Position numbers and translations under genes: made by a program
From: CAWHXG01 sp963833235
Lineage (GTDB): Bacteria > Pseudomonadota > Alphaproteobacteria > Rhodobacterales > Rhodobacteraceae
DNA: 64,000 nucleotides
Direction: 5' to 3'
NCBI GenBank assembly: GCA_963833235.1
Contig: CAWHXG010000004.1
Span: 1 to 64,000, forward strand
Part shown: piece by piece, positions 1 to 8,799 of the stretch
Layout: the number at the start of each line of letters is the position of its first letter
Numbering within the stretch: position 1 is the first letter of the stretch
Notes under the pieces: generated by a model
Databases searched by the model: none
What the model was told of the DNA's origin: nothing
The model's input: only the letters and a program-made list of their open reading frames with translations

Positions 1-393
1 CCCTGGTGGACCTGGGCGGCCACGGCGGCGGTTTTCGCGGCCATCGTGGCGCTTTCGCTGGCCCCCCTCGCGCTGCCCGCATCGGGGGACCCAGAGCTGA
101 GGGTCGATGCGCGGGCGGCAGCCTTCGCGCAGGCGGACGGGTTTGAGGAGGTGACCGACATCGTGCTTGGCCGCTGCTCGATGTGCCATGGCGAATATCC
201 CGGCTGGGACGGGATCGCCCATGCCCCCAAGGGCGTGCTGCTGGATACCGAGGCCGCCATCGCCTTTCATGCCCGCGAGGTCTTCTTCCAGTCGGGCGCC
301 AGCCATGCGATGCCGCCCGGCAACCTGACCGGGATGGAGCCGGAGGAACGCGCGGCGGTGATGCGGTGGTACCTGGCGGGGCTGGAAGGGTAA
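1..393 (+). CDS. puuD: urate hydroxylase PuuD, C-terminal cytochrome c part (partial)
   Basis: The reading frame is open from base 1, so the 5' part of the gene lies outside the window. What remains is one membrane segment followed by a periplasm-type cytochrome c domain. That domain has a heme-binding CSMCH motif and a downstream HAMPPGNLT segment that can supply the axial methionine. This layout matches the C-terminus of PuuD, the membrane urate oxidase whose N-terminal part is a multi-pass membrane domain and which passes electrons to its own cytochrome c domain. It is convergent with the galactoside operon and separated from it by 22 bp. The identity rests on the C-terminal third only; another membrane-anchored cytochrome c is possible. 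Confidence 0.75.
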   Translation, partial: PWWTWAATAAVFAAIVALSLAPLALPASGDPELRVDARAAAFAQADGFEEVTDIVLGRCSMCHGEYPGWDGIAHAPKGVLLDTEAAIAFHAREVFFQSGASHAMPPGNLTGMEPEERAAVMRWYLAGLEG

Positions 394-410
394 CGGAACC
401 TCAGGGGCTC

Positions 411-437
411 GCGCTTCAGCGCGAGAAGCTGAAGCGC
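411..437. terminator. inverted repeat between convergent puuD and galM
   Basis: A perfect 10-bp inverted repeat (GCGCTTCAGC / GCTGAAGCGC) has a 7-base loop just after the puuD stop and overlaps the last codons of galM. There is no T-run, so this is a candidate transcript end for puuD, not a canonical intrinsic terminator. Confidence 0.45.
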
Positions 438-1420
438 GTCACCTGCTCGTAGGCGCGGCCCGCCCGCAGCACGATATGGGGAAAGCCGCGGTGGTTCGGG
501 GCGTCGGGCCATCCCTGCGGCTCCAACGCCAGGCCGGCATGGCGCCCGTAACGGCGCCCGTCGTTGCCCACGGCCCCCTTCGGGTCGAACCCCGCACCGT
601 CATAGACCTGCATCCCCGGTTCGGTCGTGGCGATCGCCAGCGAGATGCCGCTGCGCCCGGTGAGGGTCAGCGCGGGGGCAATGCGGCGGCGGGTCTGCGC
701 AAGGCAGAGGTTGTGATCGTAGGCGGGGTCGCGGCCCGGGCTCAGCTCCCGCCCGTGGCGGAAGTCGAAGGGCGTGCCCGCAACCTCGCGGATCTCGCCG
801 GTGGGCAGGCTGCCCGGGCCGGTGACGCAATACCTGTCGGCCGCCACCGTCAGGCGGTGGCCCGCGAAGGTGCCGCTGCCATCGAGGTTCCAGTAGCCGT
901 GATTGGCGAAGTTCACCAGCGTGTCGGCATCGGTGGTCATCGTCACGCGCAGTTCCAGCGTGGCATCGCGCAGAAGCCGGAAATCCGCCGAAACCGCCCG
1001 GTTGCCCGGAAAGCCGCCCTCGCCATCGGGCAGGCTGAGCGTCAGGGTGGCACCGGCGGGGCCGGCAATGTCGATCTCCCAGAGCTTGCGGTGGGTGCCG
1101 GCGCTGCCCGAGTGGCGTGTATGGCGGCCGTCCTGGTTCTTCTCCAGGGTCACGACCGTTTCGGCCAGGGGGGCGGTGCCGTTCGAGATGCGGTTGACCA
1201 CCGGGCCCATCAGCGCGCCGCAACTGGCCATCGCGCCGAGATAGGGCGCCAGTTCCGGGAAGCCGAGCGCGAGGCCATGGGAGACGCCCGCAAGGCGCAC
1301 GTCCTGCAGGATCGCCCCCTGCGTCAGGATCGCCGCGCTGAGGCCACCGCGGGAGATCACGACGCGCTGCACCTCGCGGCCCTGCGCGTCGGCGCCGAAG
1401 GGATAGGTTCCGGGGGTCAT
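416..1420 (-). CDS. galM: aldose 1-epimerase (galactose mutarotase)
   Basis: A 334-residue protein of the galactose mutarotase family, which interconverts the alpha and beta anomers of galactose before oxidation. It contains NFANHGYWNL, holding the family's catalytic histidine, and LALEPQGWPDAPN near the C-terminus, holding the catalytic glutamate. It also has the usual early pair of arginines and histidines (NRISNG, RHTRHSG). The start overlaps the stop of the GH42 gene by four bases (ATGA), so it is the last gene of a tightly coupled operon. In this context it supplies the right anomer of galactose to the pathway dehydrogenase. Confidence 0.9.
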   Translation of the reverse strand: MTPGTYPFGADAQGREVQRVVISRGGLSAAILTQGAILQDVRLAGVSHGLALGFPELAPYLGAMASCGALMGPVVNRISNGTAPLAETVVTLEKNQDGRHTRHSGSAGTHRKLWEIDIAGPAGATLTLSLPDGEGGFPGNRAVSADFRLLRDATLELRVTMTTDADTLVNFANHGYWNLDGSGTFAGHRLTVAADRYCVTGPGSLPTGEIREVAGTPFDFRHGRELSPGRDPAYDHNLCLAQTRRRIAPALTLTGRSGISLAIATTEPGMQVYDGAGFDPKGAVGNDGRRYGRHAGLALEPQGWPDAPNHRGFPHIVLRAGRAYEQVTRFSFSR

Positions 1421-3342
1421 CGGCGGCTCCAGTCGACGCCCGCGGCGGGGACCGTCCGCCCCTCCCAGAACACCGGGTCGGGCCCATAGTTGAACGCAAA
1501 CCGCCACGGGCCTGCATCGCGCAGGCGCAGCCCCTCGGGCAGGGTCTGGGTCTCCACCCCCTGCGCGGCGCAGGCCTGCGCGATCAGGCGCTCCAGCGTG
1601 TCGTCGTCGGGCCAGCCGGCAAGGTAGCGCAGGGGGCCGGCCCCGAGCAGCGCCGGGCGGCCGCCCTCCATCGTCTCGATCACCTCGGCGTCTCCCTCCA
1701 GATGCTCCACCCAATGCGCGAACGCCCCACCGCCGGAAAGAGGCACCCGGGTGCCGGGCGGAAGACTCTCGACGGCCGCCACAACGGCATCCAGCCCGGG
1801 CAGGGCCGGGGGCAATGGCACCGGGATGGCCATCTCGGCCGTCTTGGCGCCGGTGCGGGGGCCGAGAAGCGCCGTGCCCCCGAAGGTTCGCAAGGCGTCG
1901 CTCAGCGCTTCTGGCACGACGGCCAGCCCGGGGGCCAGAACCACCGACCAGGGAGTGAGGTCGCCGGTATCGGGCGGCAGGAGATCGAGCGAGAGGCCCA
2001 GCCGACGCGCGGCGCGGTACCAGGCGAAGACCATCCGGAAATAGTCGAAGTCGGCTCCCTGCGGCTGCGTCTCCCAGGCCCAGGCGCTGGCATAGTCGAA
2101 GATCAGGGCCACGGGCGCGGGGCCTGTCGCGACGTCAGGCATCTCGCGCAGCTCGGCGGCGACCTGTACCGCCTCTGCCATCCCTTGCGCCGGCGCGCCG
2201 TCGGGCCGCTGCAACCCTGCATGCATCTGCTCCTGCGCCACCGGTGCCTGTCGCCAGCGGAAATAGGCGACCGTCTCGGCACCGTGCGCGAAGGCCTCCC
2301 ATGTCCAGAGGCGCACCATGCCGGGCAGCGGGGCGGGGTTCCATGGTGCCCAGTTCACCGGCCCCGGCTGCTGCTCCATCACCCACCATCGTCCTGCGCT
2401 GACGCCTGCCTCGCGGGCCGCACCGACGCTGCGGTAGAGATCGTGGTGGAAGGCCTGCATGTCGGGGTCGCCCTGGCGCAGGTACCGGGCCTTGTGTTCA
2501 GGCACAGCCTCGATGCGGTCGGAGAGAAAGCCGATGGGGTAGCTGTCCCACGCCGCGATCTCCAGATCGGCGCCGACGGCGAAATGATCGAAGGCCAGGA
2601 CCCGCCCCATGTAGTTGTGCAGCAGCGGCGCCTTCGTGCGCGCCCGCAGTACAACCGCCTGCCGGGCGTTGAACGCCACCACCTGATCGCTGGAGAAGCG
2701 GCGGAAGGCAAGCACATGGGCGGGGTTCGGCTCCGTCACCGTCAGGTTTGGCGGGTCGATCTGTTCGAAGGCGTCGTATTCCATCGACCAGAAGGTATTG
2801 CCCCACGCAGCGTTGAGCGCGGCGACCTGCCCGTATCGCGCGGCAAGCCAACGGCGGAAGGCCGCGCCGGCGGCGGGGGAATAGCTCAGCACCGTCTCAT
2901 GGCAGCCGTATTCGTTGTCGATCTGCCAGGCCATGATGGCCGGATGGGAGCCGTACCGATCCGCGAGAAGCGCCGCGATGCGCTCGCATTCCGCTGCGTA
3001 TACCTCGTGGCTGAAGCAATAGTGGCGCCGCGAGCCGAACCGGCGCGGGCGCCCATCGGCATCGTGGGCCAGCATGTCGGGGTGTCTGTCGAGCATCCAG
3101 CGGGGCGGCGTGGCCGTGGGCGTGCCGAGGATCACCTCCAGCCCAGCATCGGCCAGCACGCCGATGGCTCGGTCGAGCCAGTCGAAGCGCAGATCGCCGG
3201 GGGCCGGTTCGAGCCGCGACCAGGCGAATTCCCCGATCCGCACCCGGGCGATGCCGGCGGCCGCCATTCCCGCCGCGTCGTCGGGCCAGCGCGCCTCCTC
3301 CCACTGCTCGGGATAGTAGCAGACGCCCAGGGTCCGTCTCAT
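1417..3342 (-). CDS. GH42 family beta-galactosidase
   Basis: A 641-residue protein matching family 42 beta-galactosidases in length and motifs. It begins GVCYYPEQWEE, as expected for the TIM-barrel N-terminus. The likely acid/base glutamate is E144 in WQIDNEYGCHE, and the likely nucleophile is E323 in VMEQQPGPVNW. It lacks a signal peptide, so it should act on beta-galactosides after import. The ATG at 3342 overlaps the stop of the lactonase gene by four bases. The frame stays open upstream of this ATG, but that part shadows the lactonase gene. Together with the GH4 enzyme it gives the cluster activity on both galactoside anomers. Confidence 0.92.
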   Translation of the reverse strand: MRRTLGVCYYPEQWEEARWPDDAAGMAAAGIARVRIGEFAWSRLEPAPGDLRFDWLDRAIGVLADAGLEVILGTPTATPPRWMLDRHPDMLAHDADGRPRRFGSRRHYCFSHEVYAAECERIAALLADRYGSHPAIMAWQIDNEYGCHETVLSYSPAAGAAFRRWLAARYGQVAALNAAWGNTFWSMEYDAFEQIDPPNLTVTEPNPAHVLAFRRFSSDQVVAFNARQAVVLRARTKAPLLHNYMGRVLAFDHFAVGADLEIAAWDSYPIGFLSDRIEAVPEHKARYLRQGDPDMQAFHHDLYRSVGAAREAGVSAGRWWVMEQQPGPVNWAPWNPAPLPGMVRLWTWEAFAHGAETVAYFRWRQAPVAQEQMHAGLQRPDGAPAQGMAEAVQVAAELREMPDVATGPAPVALIFDYASAWAWETQPQGADFDYFRMVFAWYRAARRLGLSLDLLPPDTGDLTPWSVVLAPGLAVVPEALSDALRTFGGTALLGPRTGAKTAEMAIPVPLPPALPGLDAVVAAVESLPPGTRVPLSGGGAFAHWVEHLEGDAEVIETMEGGRPALLGAGPLRYLAGWPDDDTLERLIAQACAAQGVETQTLPEGLRLRDAGPWRFAFNYGPDPVFWEGRTVPAAGVDWSRR

Positions 3343-4217
3343 GGCGCGAACGCCCCGATGGGCACGCCCGGCACGTCCATCTCCACGGCGAAGGTGCGGC
3401 CCGCCTGCGGCTCCGGCGCCGGGTCCAGATTGCGCGCGCCGCGGACGGCGCTGGTAAGGAACATCGTCCGCAGATCGGGGCCGCCGAAGGCCGGGCAATT
3501 GGTGAAGCGTGCAGGGCATTCGATGCGGCCGGCCGGCCGGCCCGCGGAATCGAGGCCCAGCACCTGACCGGCCCCCCAGCAGGCGACCCAGAGCGTGCCG
3601 CCCGCATCGCAGGCCGCGCCATCGGGCTTCAGCCCCTCGCCCGAGAGATCGGCGAAGAGGTCCGGCTCGCCCAGGGGCCAGCCGTCGCCAGGGTCGAGGC
3701 GCCACTGCCAGATCTTGCCCGTGGGCGTGTCCGAGAGGTAGGCAAGGGACCCGTCCGGCGCGAAGGCCAGCGCGTTGGAGATCGAGACCGGCGCCATGAG
3801 GCTGCGCATCGACCCGCGGTGATACCTGTAGTAGGCGCCCAGCCCATCGCGATCGAGCTTGCCTTGCGTGCCAACCCAGAACCCGCCCCAGGGATCGGTC
3901 TTGCCGTCGTTCGAGCGGACCATCGGCGCATCTGCCTCGATCCGGGCCAGCGGCGCGCGGGCGCCGGTATCGAGCTCGAACGCGAAGAGGCCGGTCGCTC
4001 CGGCGATCACCACGGTGTCGTGGTCGATCCAACCGCCGGCGGAGACGTCTTCGCCGAAGCTCCACCCGCGCGGGCCGCCCTTGTCGCGGGTCAGCAGCTT
4101 GCGACCGAGGATGTCGAACCAGAAGAGCTGCTGGCGCAGAGGATGCCAGAACGGGCCCTCGCCCAGCTCGCAGACGCGGTCGTCCCAGAGGGCAGGGGTC
4201 CGGAGGCTCGCCTGCAT
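3339..4217 (-). CDS. SMP-30/gluconolactonase family lactonase (probable galactonolactonase)
   Basis: A 292-residue six-bladed beta-propeller protein of the SMP-30/LRE family. Expected metal-ligand positions are visible: E in CELGEGPFWHP, N in ISNALAFAPDG and D in LSDTPTGK. GGFWVGT lies in the central part. Members of this family open sugar lactones. Beside a sugar dehydrogenase, dgoK and dgoA, the inferred substrate is galactono-lactone, giving galactonate. It sits 14 bp after dgoA and overlaps the GH42 gene by four bases. The family is clear; the exact lactone is inferred from context. Confidence 0.82.
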   Translation of the reverse strand: MQASLRTPALWDDRVCELGEGPFWHPLRQQLFWFDILGRKLLTRDKGGPRGWSFGEDVSAGGWIDHDTVVIAGATGLFAFELDTGARAPLARIEADAPMVRSNDGKTDPWGGFWVGTQGKLDRDGLGAYYRYHRGSMRSLMAPVSISNALAFAPDGSLAYLSDTPTGKIWQWRLDPGDGWPLGEPDLFADLSGEGLKPDGAACDAGGTLWVACWGAGQVLGLDSAGRPAGRIECPARFTNCPAFGGPDLRTMFLTSAVRGARNLDPAPEPQAGRTFAVEMDVPGVPIGAFAP

Positions 4218-4231
4218 GTCGCCCGCCTGCT

Positions 4232-4843
4232 TCAGCCGCCCGAGACGGCAAGATCGAAGGCCGCCACCAGATTGCGGGCGGTCGCGCCGACCGTCGCCGC
4301 ATCCTGCCCCGGCTTGTAAAGCGCGCTGCCGATGCCGAAGCCGGTCGCCCCGGCCGCGATCCAGCCGGCGAAGTCACCGGCGCCGACGCCGCCCACCGCG
4401 TAGACCGGCACCTGCGGCGGCAGCACCGCCTTAAGGGCGCCGAGGCCCGCGGCCCCGAGCTGCCCCGCGGGGAAGAGCTTCAGCCCGTCGGCCCCGGCCC
4501 GGAGGGCCGCGAAGCATTCGGTCGCGGTGAAGACCCCCGGGAAGCTCTGCAGCCCGGCCTCCCTGGTCGCGCGGATCACGGCCGGATCGCAGTTGGGCGA
4601 CACGATCAGCCGGCCACCGGCTTCCCCGACCTGCCGGACGTCTTCCGGGGTGAGCACGGTGCCGGCGCCGATCAGCGCCTCGCTTCCGTGCGCGCGCGCC
4701 ATCGCCGCGATGCTCCGCAACGGGTCGGGGGAGTTCAGAGGCACCTCGATCCGGTCGATCCCGGCCTCGATCAGCGCGGCCGCGACGGCGACGGCGTCTG
4801 GCGGGCTCAGGCCACGCAGGATGGCGATCAGCGGTCGGCTCAT
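4232..4843 (-). CDS. dgoA: 2-dehydro-3-deoxy-6-phosphogalactonate aldolase
   Basis: A 203-residue class I aldolase of the KDPG/KDPGal family. It splits 2-keto-3-deoxy-6-phosphogalactonate into pyruvate and glyceraldehyde 3-phosphate. The Schiff-base lysine is K122 in ADGLKLFPAGQLG, and the catalytic glutamate is E33 in RIEVPLNSP. The phosphate-binding GGVGAGDF and GSALY segments are also present. The pairing with dgoK by a four-base overlap (ATGA) supports the phosphogalactonate assignment over Entner-Doudoroff KDPG aldolase, which otherwise looks similar. Confidence 0.9.
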   Translation of the reverse strand: MSRPLIAILRGLSPPDAVAVAAALIEAGIDRIEVPLNSPDPLRSIAAMARAHGSEALIGAGTVLTPEDVRQVGEAGGRLIVSPNCDPAVIRATREAGLQSFPGVFTATECFAALRAGADGLKLFPAGQLGAAGLGALKAVLPPQVPVYAVGGVGAGDFAGWIAAGATGFGIGSALYKPGQDAATVGATARNLVAAFDLAVSGG

Positions 4844-5760
4844 GGAGCGACCTCCTGCATCAGCCGCCGCGCCGCGGCAAGCCCGGCCAGCGTCATCGCC
4901 GCCACATCGGCGCGGATCGGAGCCACGCCCTGCGCCGTCAGGGCTTCGATATAGCGCGCCGCAAGGGCAGCCGCGCCGATGACGGCGATCTGCTGGCCCA
5001 GCCAGTAGGGCCGCGCCGCCGCCAGCTCCGCGCCGATCAGCAGCCCCGAAAGCCGCGCCCGCGCCGCCTCCGGGCGCAGCCCGTCGAGAAGCGCGCCGGC
5101 CCGCAGCCCGAAGAGCCGCGCGGCCAGACGTTCGGGGCGGGAAAGGGCATCGTCCAGCGCCTCGGCAAAGGCTGCATCGTCCCATCCGTCGGTGCCAAGG
5201 CTGTGGCGCAGGACGGTCTGCCCGGCGATCACGGCGAAGAGCTCTCCGGTCATGAAGGTCTGAAAGCTTACGACCTCGCCGGCCGAGACCCGCGCCCACT
5301 TGCTGTGTGTTCCGGGCAGGCAGATCACCCCGTCCCATCCGGGATTGCGGGCAAGGAACCCGGCGATCTGGGTTTCCTCGCCGCGCATCACATCGGGCGG
5401 GCTCACCTGGGAGAGGCCCGGCACGATGACGACGCACAGGCGTTCGTCGGCAGAGGCGACGGCCATCGGTGCATCCCCCACGGGCCGGCAGGGAACCGCG
5501 CGATAGGGTGCCTCTGCCCAGCCCTGGCGCGCGCCGACCATGCCGCAGGCGACGACCGGCATGTGGCCATCGCCAAGCCACGGGCCGATCGCGTCGAGCA
5601 GGGCGGGCTCGAAGGCGTCGGGCGCCAGCCCCCCCATGCCGGTCTCTGCCGCGACGGTCGCGGCGGCGTCGCCGTCGCGGATCGCCCAGGCCCGCAGCGC
5701 GGTCGTTCCCCAGTCGACGGCGATCCAGTCCGCCTGGGCCGGCCGTGCGCCGCCGGTCAT
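4840..5760 (-). CDS. dgoK: 2-dehydro-3-deoxygalactonokinase
   Basis: A 306-residue sugar-acid kinase that phosphorylates 2-keto-3-deoxygalactonate with ATP. It opens with the DWGTTALRAW nucleotide-binding motif of the DgoK family. It carries CGMVGARQGW and the GTHSKWA segment typical of this kinase. The start overlaps the SDR gene stop by four bases, and its own stop overlaps the dgoA start. It performs the step before DgoA. Its substrate would have to come from a galactonate dehydratase, which this cluster does not contain. Confidence 0.9.
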   Translation of the reverse strand: MTGGARPAQADWIAVDWGTTALRAWAIRDGDAAATVAAETGMGGLAPDAFEPALLDAIGPWLGDGHMPVVACGMVGARQGWAEAPYRAVPCRPVGDAPMAVASADERLCVVIVPGLSQVSPPDVMRGEETQIAGFLARNPGWDGVICLPGTHSKWARVSAGEVVSFQTFMTGELFAVIAGQTVLRHSLGTDGWDDAAFAEALDDALSRPERLAARLFGLRAGALLDGLRPEAARARLSGLLIGAELAAARPYWLGQQIAVIGAAALAARYIEALTAQGVAPIRADVAAMTLAGLAAARRLMQEVAP

Positions 5761-6524
5761 CCAGAGACCACCACGCCGCCATCCACCGCCATCACCTGGC
5801 CGGTCATCATCCGGCTGGCCCGCGACGCCAGGAAGAGGACCGGCTCGACCATGTCGGCAGGCTGCAGATGCTCCGGCAGGCATTGCCGTTCCAGATGGGC
5901 GGTAAGATCCTCTGGCGTCGCCCACATGTCCATCTGCTTGTCAGTCAGGACCCAGCCGGGCGCGATGGCGTTCACGCGGATGCCGCTCGCGCCGAAGTCC
6001 CGGGCGAGGCTGCGGGTCAGGGCGGTGATGCCGCCGTTCGCGGTGGTGTAGGCCACCATCCCGCCCAGCCCCATCATGTAGCTGATGGAGGAAAAGTTCA
6101 CGATCGCACCGCCGCCCGCCGCCTGCATCCCCGGGATCACTGCCTGCGCGGCGAAGAAATAAGCCCGCAGGTTGATCGCCATGGCGCGGTCCCAGTAATC
6201 ACCGTCGATCTCCAGCGCGGCGTGCCGCTCGTCGTTGGCGGCGTTGTTGACGAGCACGCGCACCGGCCCATGGGCGTCGCCCACCTGCGCCACCGCGTCC
6301 CGCAGAGCTTCAGTATCGGTCACGTCGCAGCGCAGCGCCATCGGCCGCGCGCCCTGCGCCGCCTCCATCCGGTCGGCGAAGGCCGCCCCGTCTGAGCGCT
6401 GCACGAAGGCCACCCGCGCGCCCTGCGCCAGAAAGCCTTCCGTCAGCGCCGCGCCGATCCCCGATCCTCCGCCCGTGATCAGGACGGAGGCCCCCTGCAG
6501 GTCGCCGAAGACCGTGCCGGTCAC
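5757..6524 (-). CDS. SDR family oxidoreductase, probable sugar (galactose) dehydrogenase
   Basis: A 255-residue short-chain dehydrogenase. It has the TGGGSGIG cofactor loop (about residues 18-25), NNAAN at 93-97 and a serine cluster at 145-148 before the catalytic Y159. The start is a GTG at 6524 that overlaps the melA stop (GTGA). From context it should oxidise galactose to its lactone, feeding the SMP-30 lactonase. Oddly, the usual YxxxK motif reads Y-T-T-A-N here: residue 163 is AAC (Asn) and not Lys. This could alter or abolish classic SDR catalysis. The substrate is inferred only from neighbours. Confidence 0.8.
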   Translation of the reverse strand: MTGTVFGDLQGASVLITGGGSGIGAALTEGFLAQGARVAFVQRSDGAAFADRMEAAQGARPMALRCDVTDTEALRDAVAQVGDAHGPVRVLVNNAANDERHAALEIDGDYWDRAMAINLRAYFFAAQAVIPGMQAAGGGAIVNFSSISYMMGLGGMVAYTTANGGITALTRSLARDFGASGIRVNAIAPGWVLTDKQMDMWATPEDLTAHLERQCLPEHLQPADMVEPVLFLASRASRMMTGQVMAVDGGVVVSG

Positions 6525-7876
6525 GCGGCGCGCCTGTCGCGGCACCAATCGGGCATCCAGTCGCCGTGGGCGGCGATCAGCTCGTCGACCATGGCCCGGA
6601 TCTGCCGCAGGTCGAGCTCTGCGGCTGTGCGCGGGTCCATCATCGCGGCATGGTAGACGTGCTCGCGATTCTCGGTCAGCAGTGCCTGCACCGTCAACTC
6701 CTGCACGTTCAGGTTGGTGCGTATCAGTGCCACGCATTGCGGCGGGATGTCGTCCACCAGCGTCGGTTGCAGCCCCTGCGCATCGACGAGGCAGGGGGTC
6801 TCGACGGCGGCACCCATCGGGAGCTGGGGCAGCTGCCCCCTGTTCGGCAAATTGCCGTAGACGACCGATGGCGTGCCGGTGACGACCGAATTCATGATCG
6901 TCGCGGCGTATTCATCGGACCGCACCACCTCGATCCGCTCCGCCGATTTCATCGCCTCGGCCTGTGCGCTCCAGGCCGCCACCTGCTCCTCGCAGCGCGT
7001 CGGATACTCGTCGAGCGGAATGCGGAAGGCTTCGATCAGGTCGGGCCGGTGGGACTTGATGAACCATGGTACGTATTCTGCGAAATGCTCGCTGCTCTCG
7101 GTCACGAAACGGCCCAAATGCTCCATCACCTCGTAGCGCACGAGGTTCGGGCAGCGTGCGTTCCAATGGCTTTCCTTCGGAATGCGCCCGGCGCGGTAGC
7201 CGTCACGCAGCCGCAGGTAGATGTCGGCCCACCGGCCATCCTCGCCGCGCGCCTCGAAATCGAGGAAGAACGCCATATGGTTGATCCCCGCCACCCGGTA
7301 GCGCAGCATGTCGAGCGGGATCTCCAGGTCCCGCGCGATCTCATAGGCCGTGTTCTGCACCGAGTGGCAGAGCCCCACCTGCCGGACCTGTGGAAAGCGT
7401 TCGGCCAGCGCCCAGGTGTTGATCGCCATCGGGTTGACGTATTGCAGCATGATCGCGCCGGGGCAGACCTGCGCCATGTCCGCCGCCACCGCCCAGAGGT
7501 GCGGCACGGTGCGCAGCCCGCGCATGATGCCGCCGATGCCCAGCGTGTCGGCGATGGTCTGCGCCACGCCGTAGCGCTTGGGGATGTCGAAATCGGTCAC
7601 CGTGCAGGGGCGGAAACCGCCGATCTGGAAGGCGACGATGACGAAGTCGGCCCCGTCGAGCGCGGCGCGGCGGTCGGTGTGGGTGGTCACCCTGGCGCCC
7701 ACCTCCAGCGACGCGACGATCTTGCGCGCCACGATCGCGGATTCCGCCAGCCGCCCGGGATCGATGTCCATCAGGGCAATCTGGGCCTCGGCCAGCGCCG
7801 GATAGGTCAGCGCGTCGCCCACGAGGTTCTTCATGAAGACGGTCGACCCCGCCCCGATGAAGGCGATCTTCGTCAC
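6521..7876 (-). CDS. melA: GH4 family alpha-galactosidase
   Basis: A 451-residue glycoside hydrolase family 4 enzyme. It begins with the NAD-binding GAGSTVFMKN and has further family motifs: YVNPMA, VGLCHSVQ (metal-ligand Cys) and GINHMAFF (metal-ligand His). GH4 enzymes work inside the cell with NAD+ and a divalent metal, by oxidation and elimination. The MelA-like N-terminus and the galactose pathway around it point to alpha-galactosidase, not alpha-glucosidase. The start is a GTG at 7876 overlapping the permease stop (GTGA). It would cleave melibiose or raffinose-type sugars brought in by the adjacent ABC system. Confidence 0.88.
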   Translation of the reverse strand: MTKIAFIGAGSTVFMKNLVGDALTYPALAEAQIALMDIDPGRLAESAIVARKIVASLEVGARVTTHTDRRAALDGADFVIVAFQIGGFRPCTVTDFDIPKRYGVAQTIADTLGIGGIMRGLRTVPHLWAVAADMAQVCPGAIMLQYVNPMAINTWALAERFPQVRQVGLCHSVQNTAYEIARDLEIPLDMLRYRVAGINHMAFFLDFEARGEDGRWADIYLRLRDGYRAGRIPKESHWNARCPNLVRYEVMEHLGRFVTESSEHFAEYVPWFIKSHRPDLIEAFRIPLDEYPTRCEEQVAAWSAQAEAMKSAERIEVVRSDEYAATIMNSVVTGTPSVVYGNLPNRGQLPQLPMGAAVETPCLVDAQGLQPTLVDDIPPQCVALIRTNLNVQELTVQALLTENREHVYHAAMMDPRTAAELDLRQIRAMVDELIAAHGDWMPDWCRDRRAA

Positions 7877-8721
7877 TTCACGGCTCCCAGCGTCAGGCCG
7901 GCGATGAAGTGCTTCTGCATCAGGAAGAAGATCAGCACCGGCGGCAGCGCGGCCACGATAGAGCCGGCGCTCATCAGGTGGTAGGCCGCGCGGTACTGCG
8001 AGTTGAAGCTGGTGATGCCGGCGGTAACCGGCTGACTGTCCGCTCCCTGGGTCAGCACGATTGCCCAGAAATAATCGTTCCAGATGAAGGTGAAGATCAG
8101 CACCGCCAGCGCCGCGATCGCGGGCTTCATCAGCGGCAGGACCACGTAGCGGAAGATGCGGACCTCGCTGACCCCTTCGACCCGCGCCGCCTCGATCAGC
8201 TCGCGCGGCAGGGCGCGGATGAAGTTCCGCATGAAAAGCGTGCAGAACCCTGTCTGGAAGGCCACGTGGAACAGCACCAGCCCGGTGCGCGTGTCGTAGA
8301 GCCCCATCGAGAGCGTCAGGTCGCGAACCGGCACCATCAGGATCTGGAAAGGCACGAAGTTGCCAGCCACGAACATGAAGAAGATCAGCAGGTTGCCCCG
8401 GAACCGGTAGACCCCGAGGGCGAAGCCGGTCATGCAGCTGAGCGTCACGGCGCCGATCACCGTCGGCACCGTGATCAGCACCGAGTTCAGCAGGTAGCGC
8501 GGCATCTCAGAGCCGGTGAAGACCAGCAGGTAGTTCTCGACCCCCGAGAAGGTCGAGGGCCACGACCAGTAGTTGCCGCTGGCAAAATCGCCCGCTGGCT
8601 TGATCGAGAAGATCGCGACCCCGATCAGCGGCAGCAGCCAGACGATCAGTACCAGCGGCAGCAGCGCCTGGTACCCGGCCCGTGCCGCCGGCGAGGCCTT
8701 CTCGATGGGGGCCGGAAACAT
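7873..8721 (-). CDS. ABC sugar transporter permease (MalG-type)
   Basis: A 282-residue inner-membrane permease with about six membrane helices. The EAA loop, which contacts the ATPase, reads EAARVEGVSEVRIFRYVVLPL. The C-terminus GLTLGAVK is typical of the MalG branch of carbohydrate permeases. It pairs with the permease encoded upstream at 8800-9726. The ATPase partner is probably the divergent gene at 11457. The preceding 78-bp gap contains one copy of the dispersed repeat. Substrate is inferred as a galactoside because the operon continues directly into melA. Confidence 0.9.
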   Translation of the reverse strand: MFPAPIEKASPAARAGYQALLPLVLIVWLLPLIGVAIFSIKPAGDFASGNYWSWPSTFSGVENYLLVFTGSEMPRYLLNSVLITVPTVIGAVTLSCMTGFALGVYRFRGNLLIFFMFVAGNFVPFQILMVPVRDLTLSMGLYDTRTGLVLFHVAFQTGFCTLFMRNFIRALPRELIEAARVEGVSEVRIFRYVVLPLMKPAIAALAVLIFTFIWNDYFWAIVLTQGADSQPVTAGITSFNSQYRAAYHLMSAGSIVAALPPVLIFFLMQKHFIAGLTLGAVK

Positions 8722-8731
8722 CTCAGCGGCC

Positions 8732-8768
8732 CCCCTTCGATATTCCGGAAATATCCCCGCCGGAGGCA
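8732..8768 (-). repeat. dispersed intergenic repeat, copy A
   Basis: In the direction of the operon the element begins TGCCTCCGGCGGGGATATTT and continues CCGGAATATCGAAGGGG. It fills half of the 78-bp gap between the two permease genes. Related copies lie at 12646, 16476 and 31081. TTCCGGAA in the middle can pair with itself. The role is unknown; intra-operon mRNA processing or attenuation is possible. Confidence 0.75.
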
Positions 8769-8799
8769 GAAAATCCCGGTGCGGCGCGTCGGCCCATCC

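Noticed and set aside
1417..4377. A possible 986-residue GH42 fusion protein
   Set aside because: The upstream 345 residues are the wrong frame of the lactonase gene; the ATG at 3342 overlaps the lactonase stop and fits the GH42 N-terminus.
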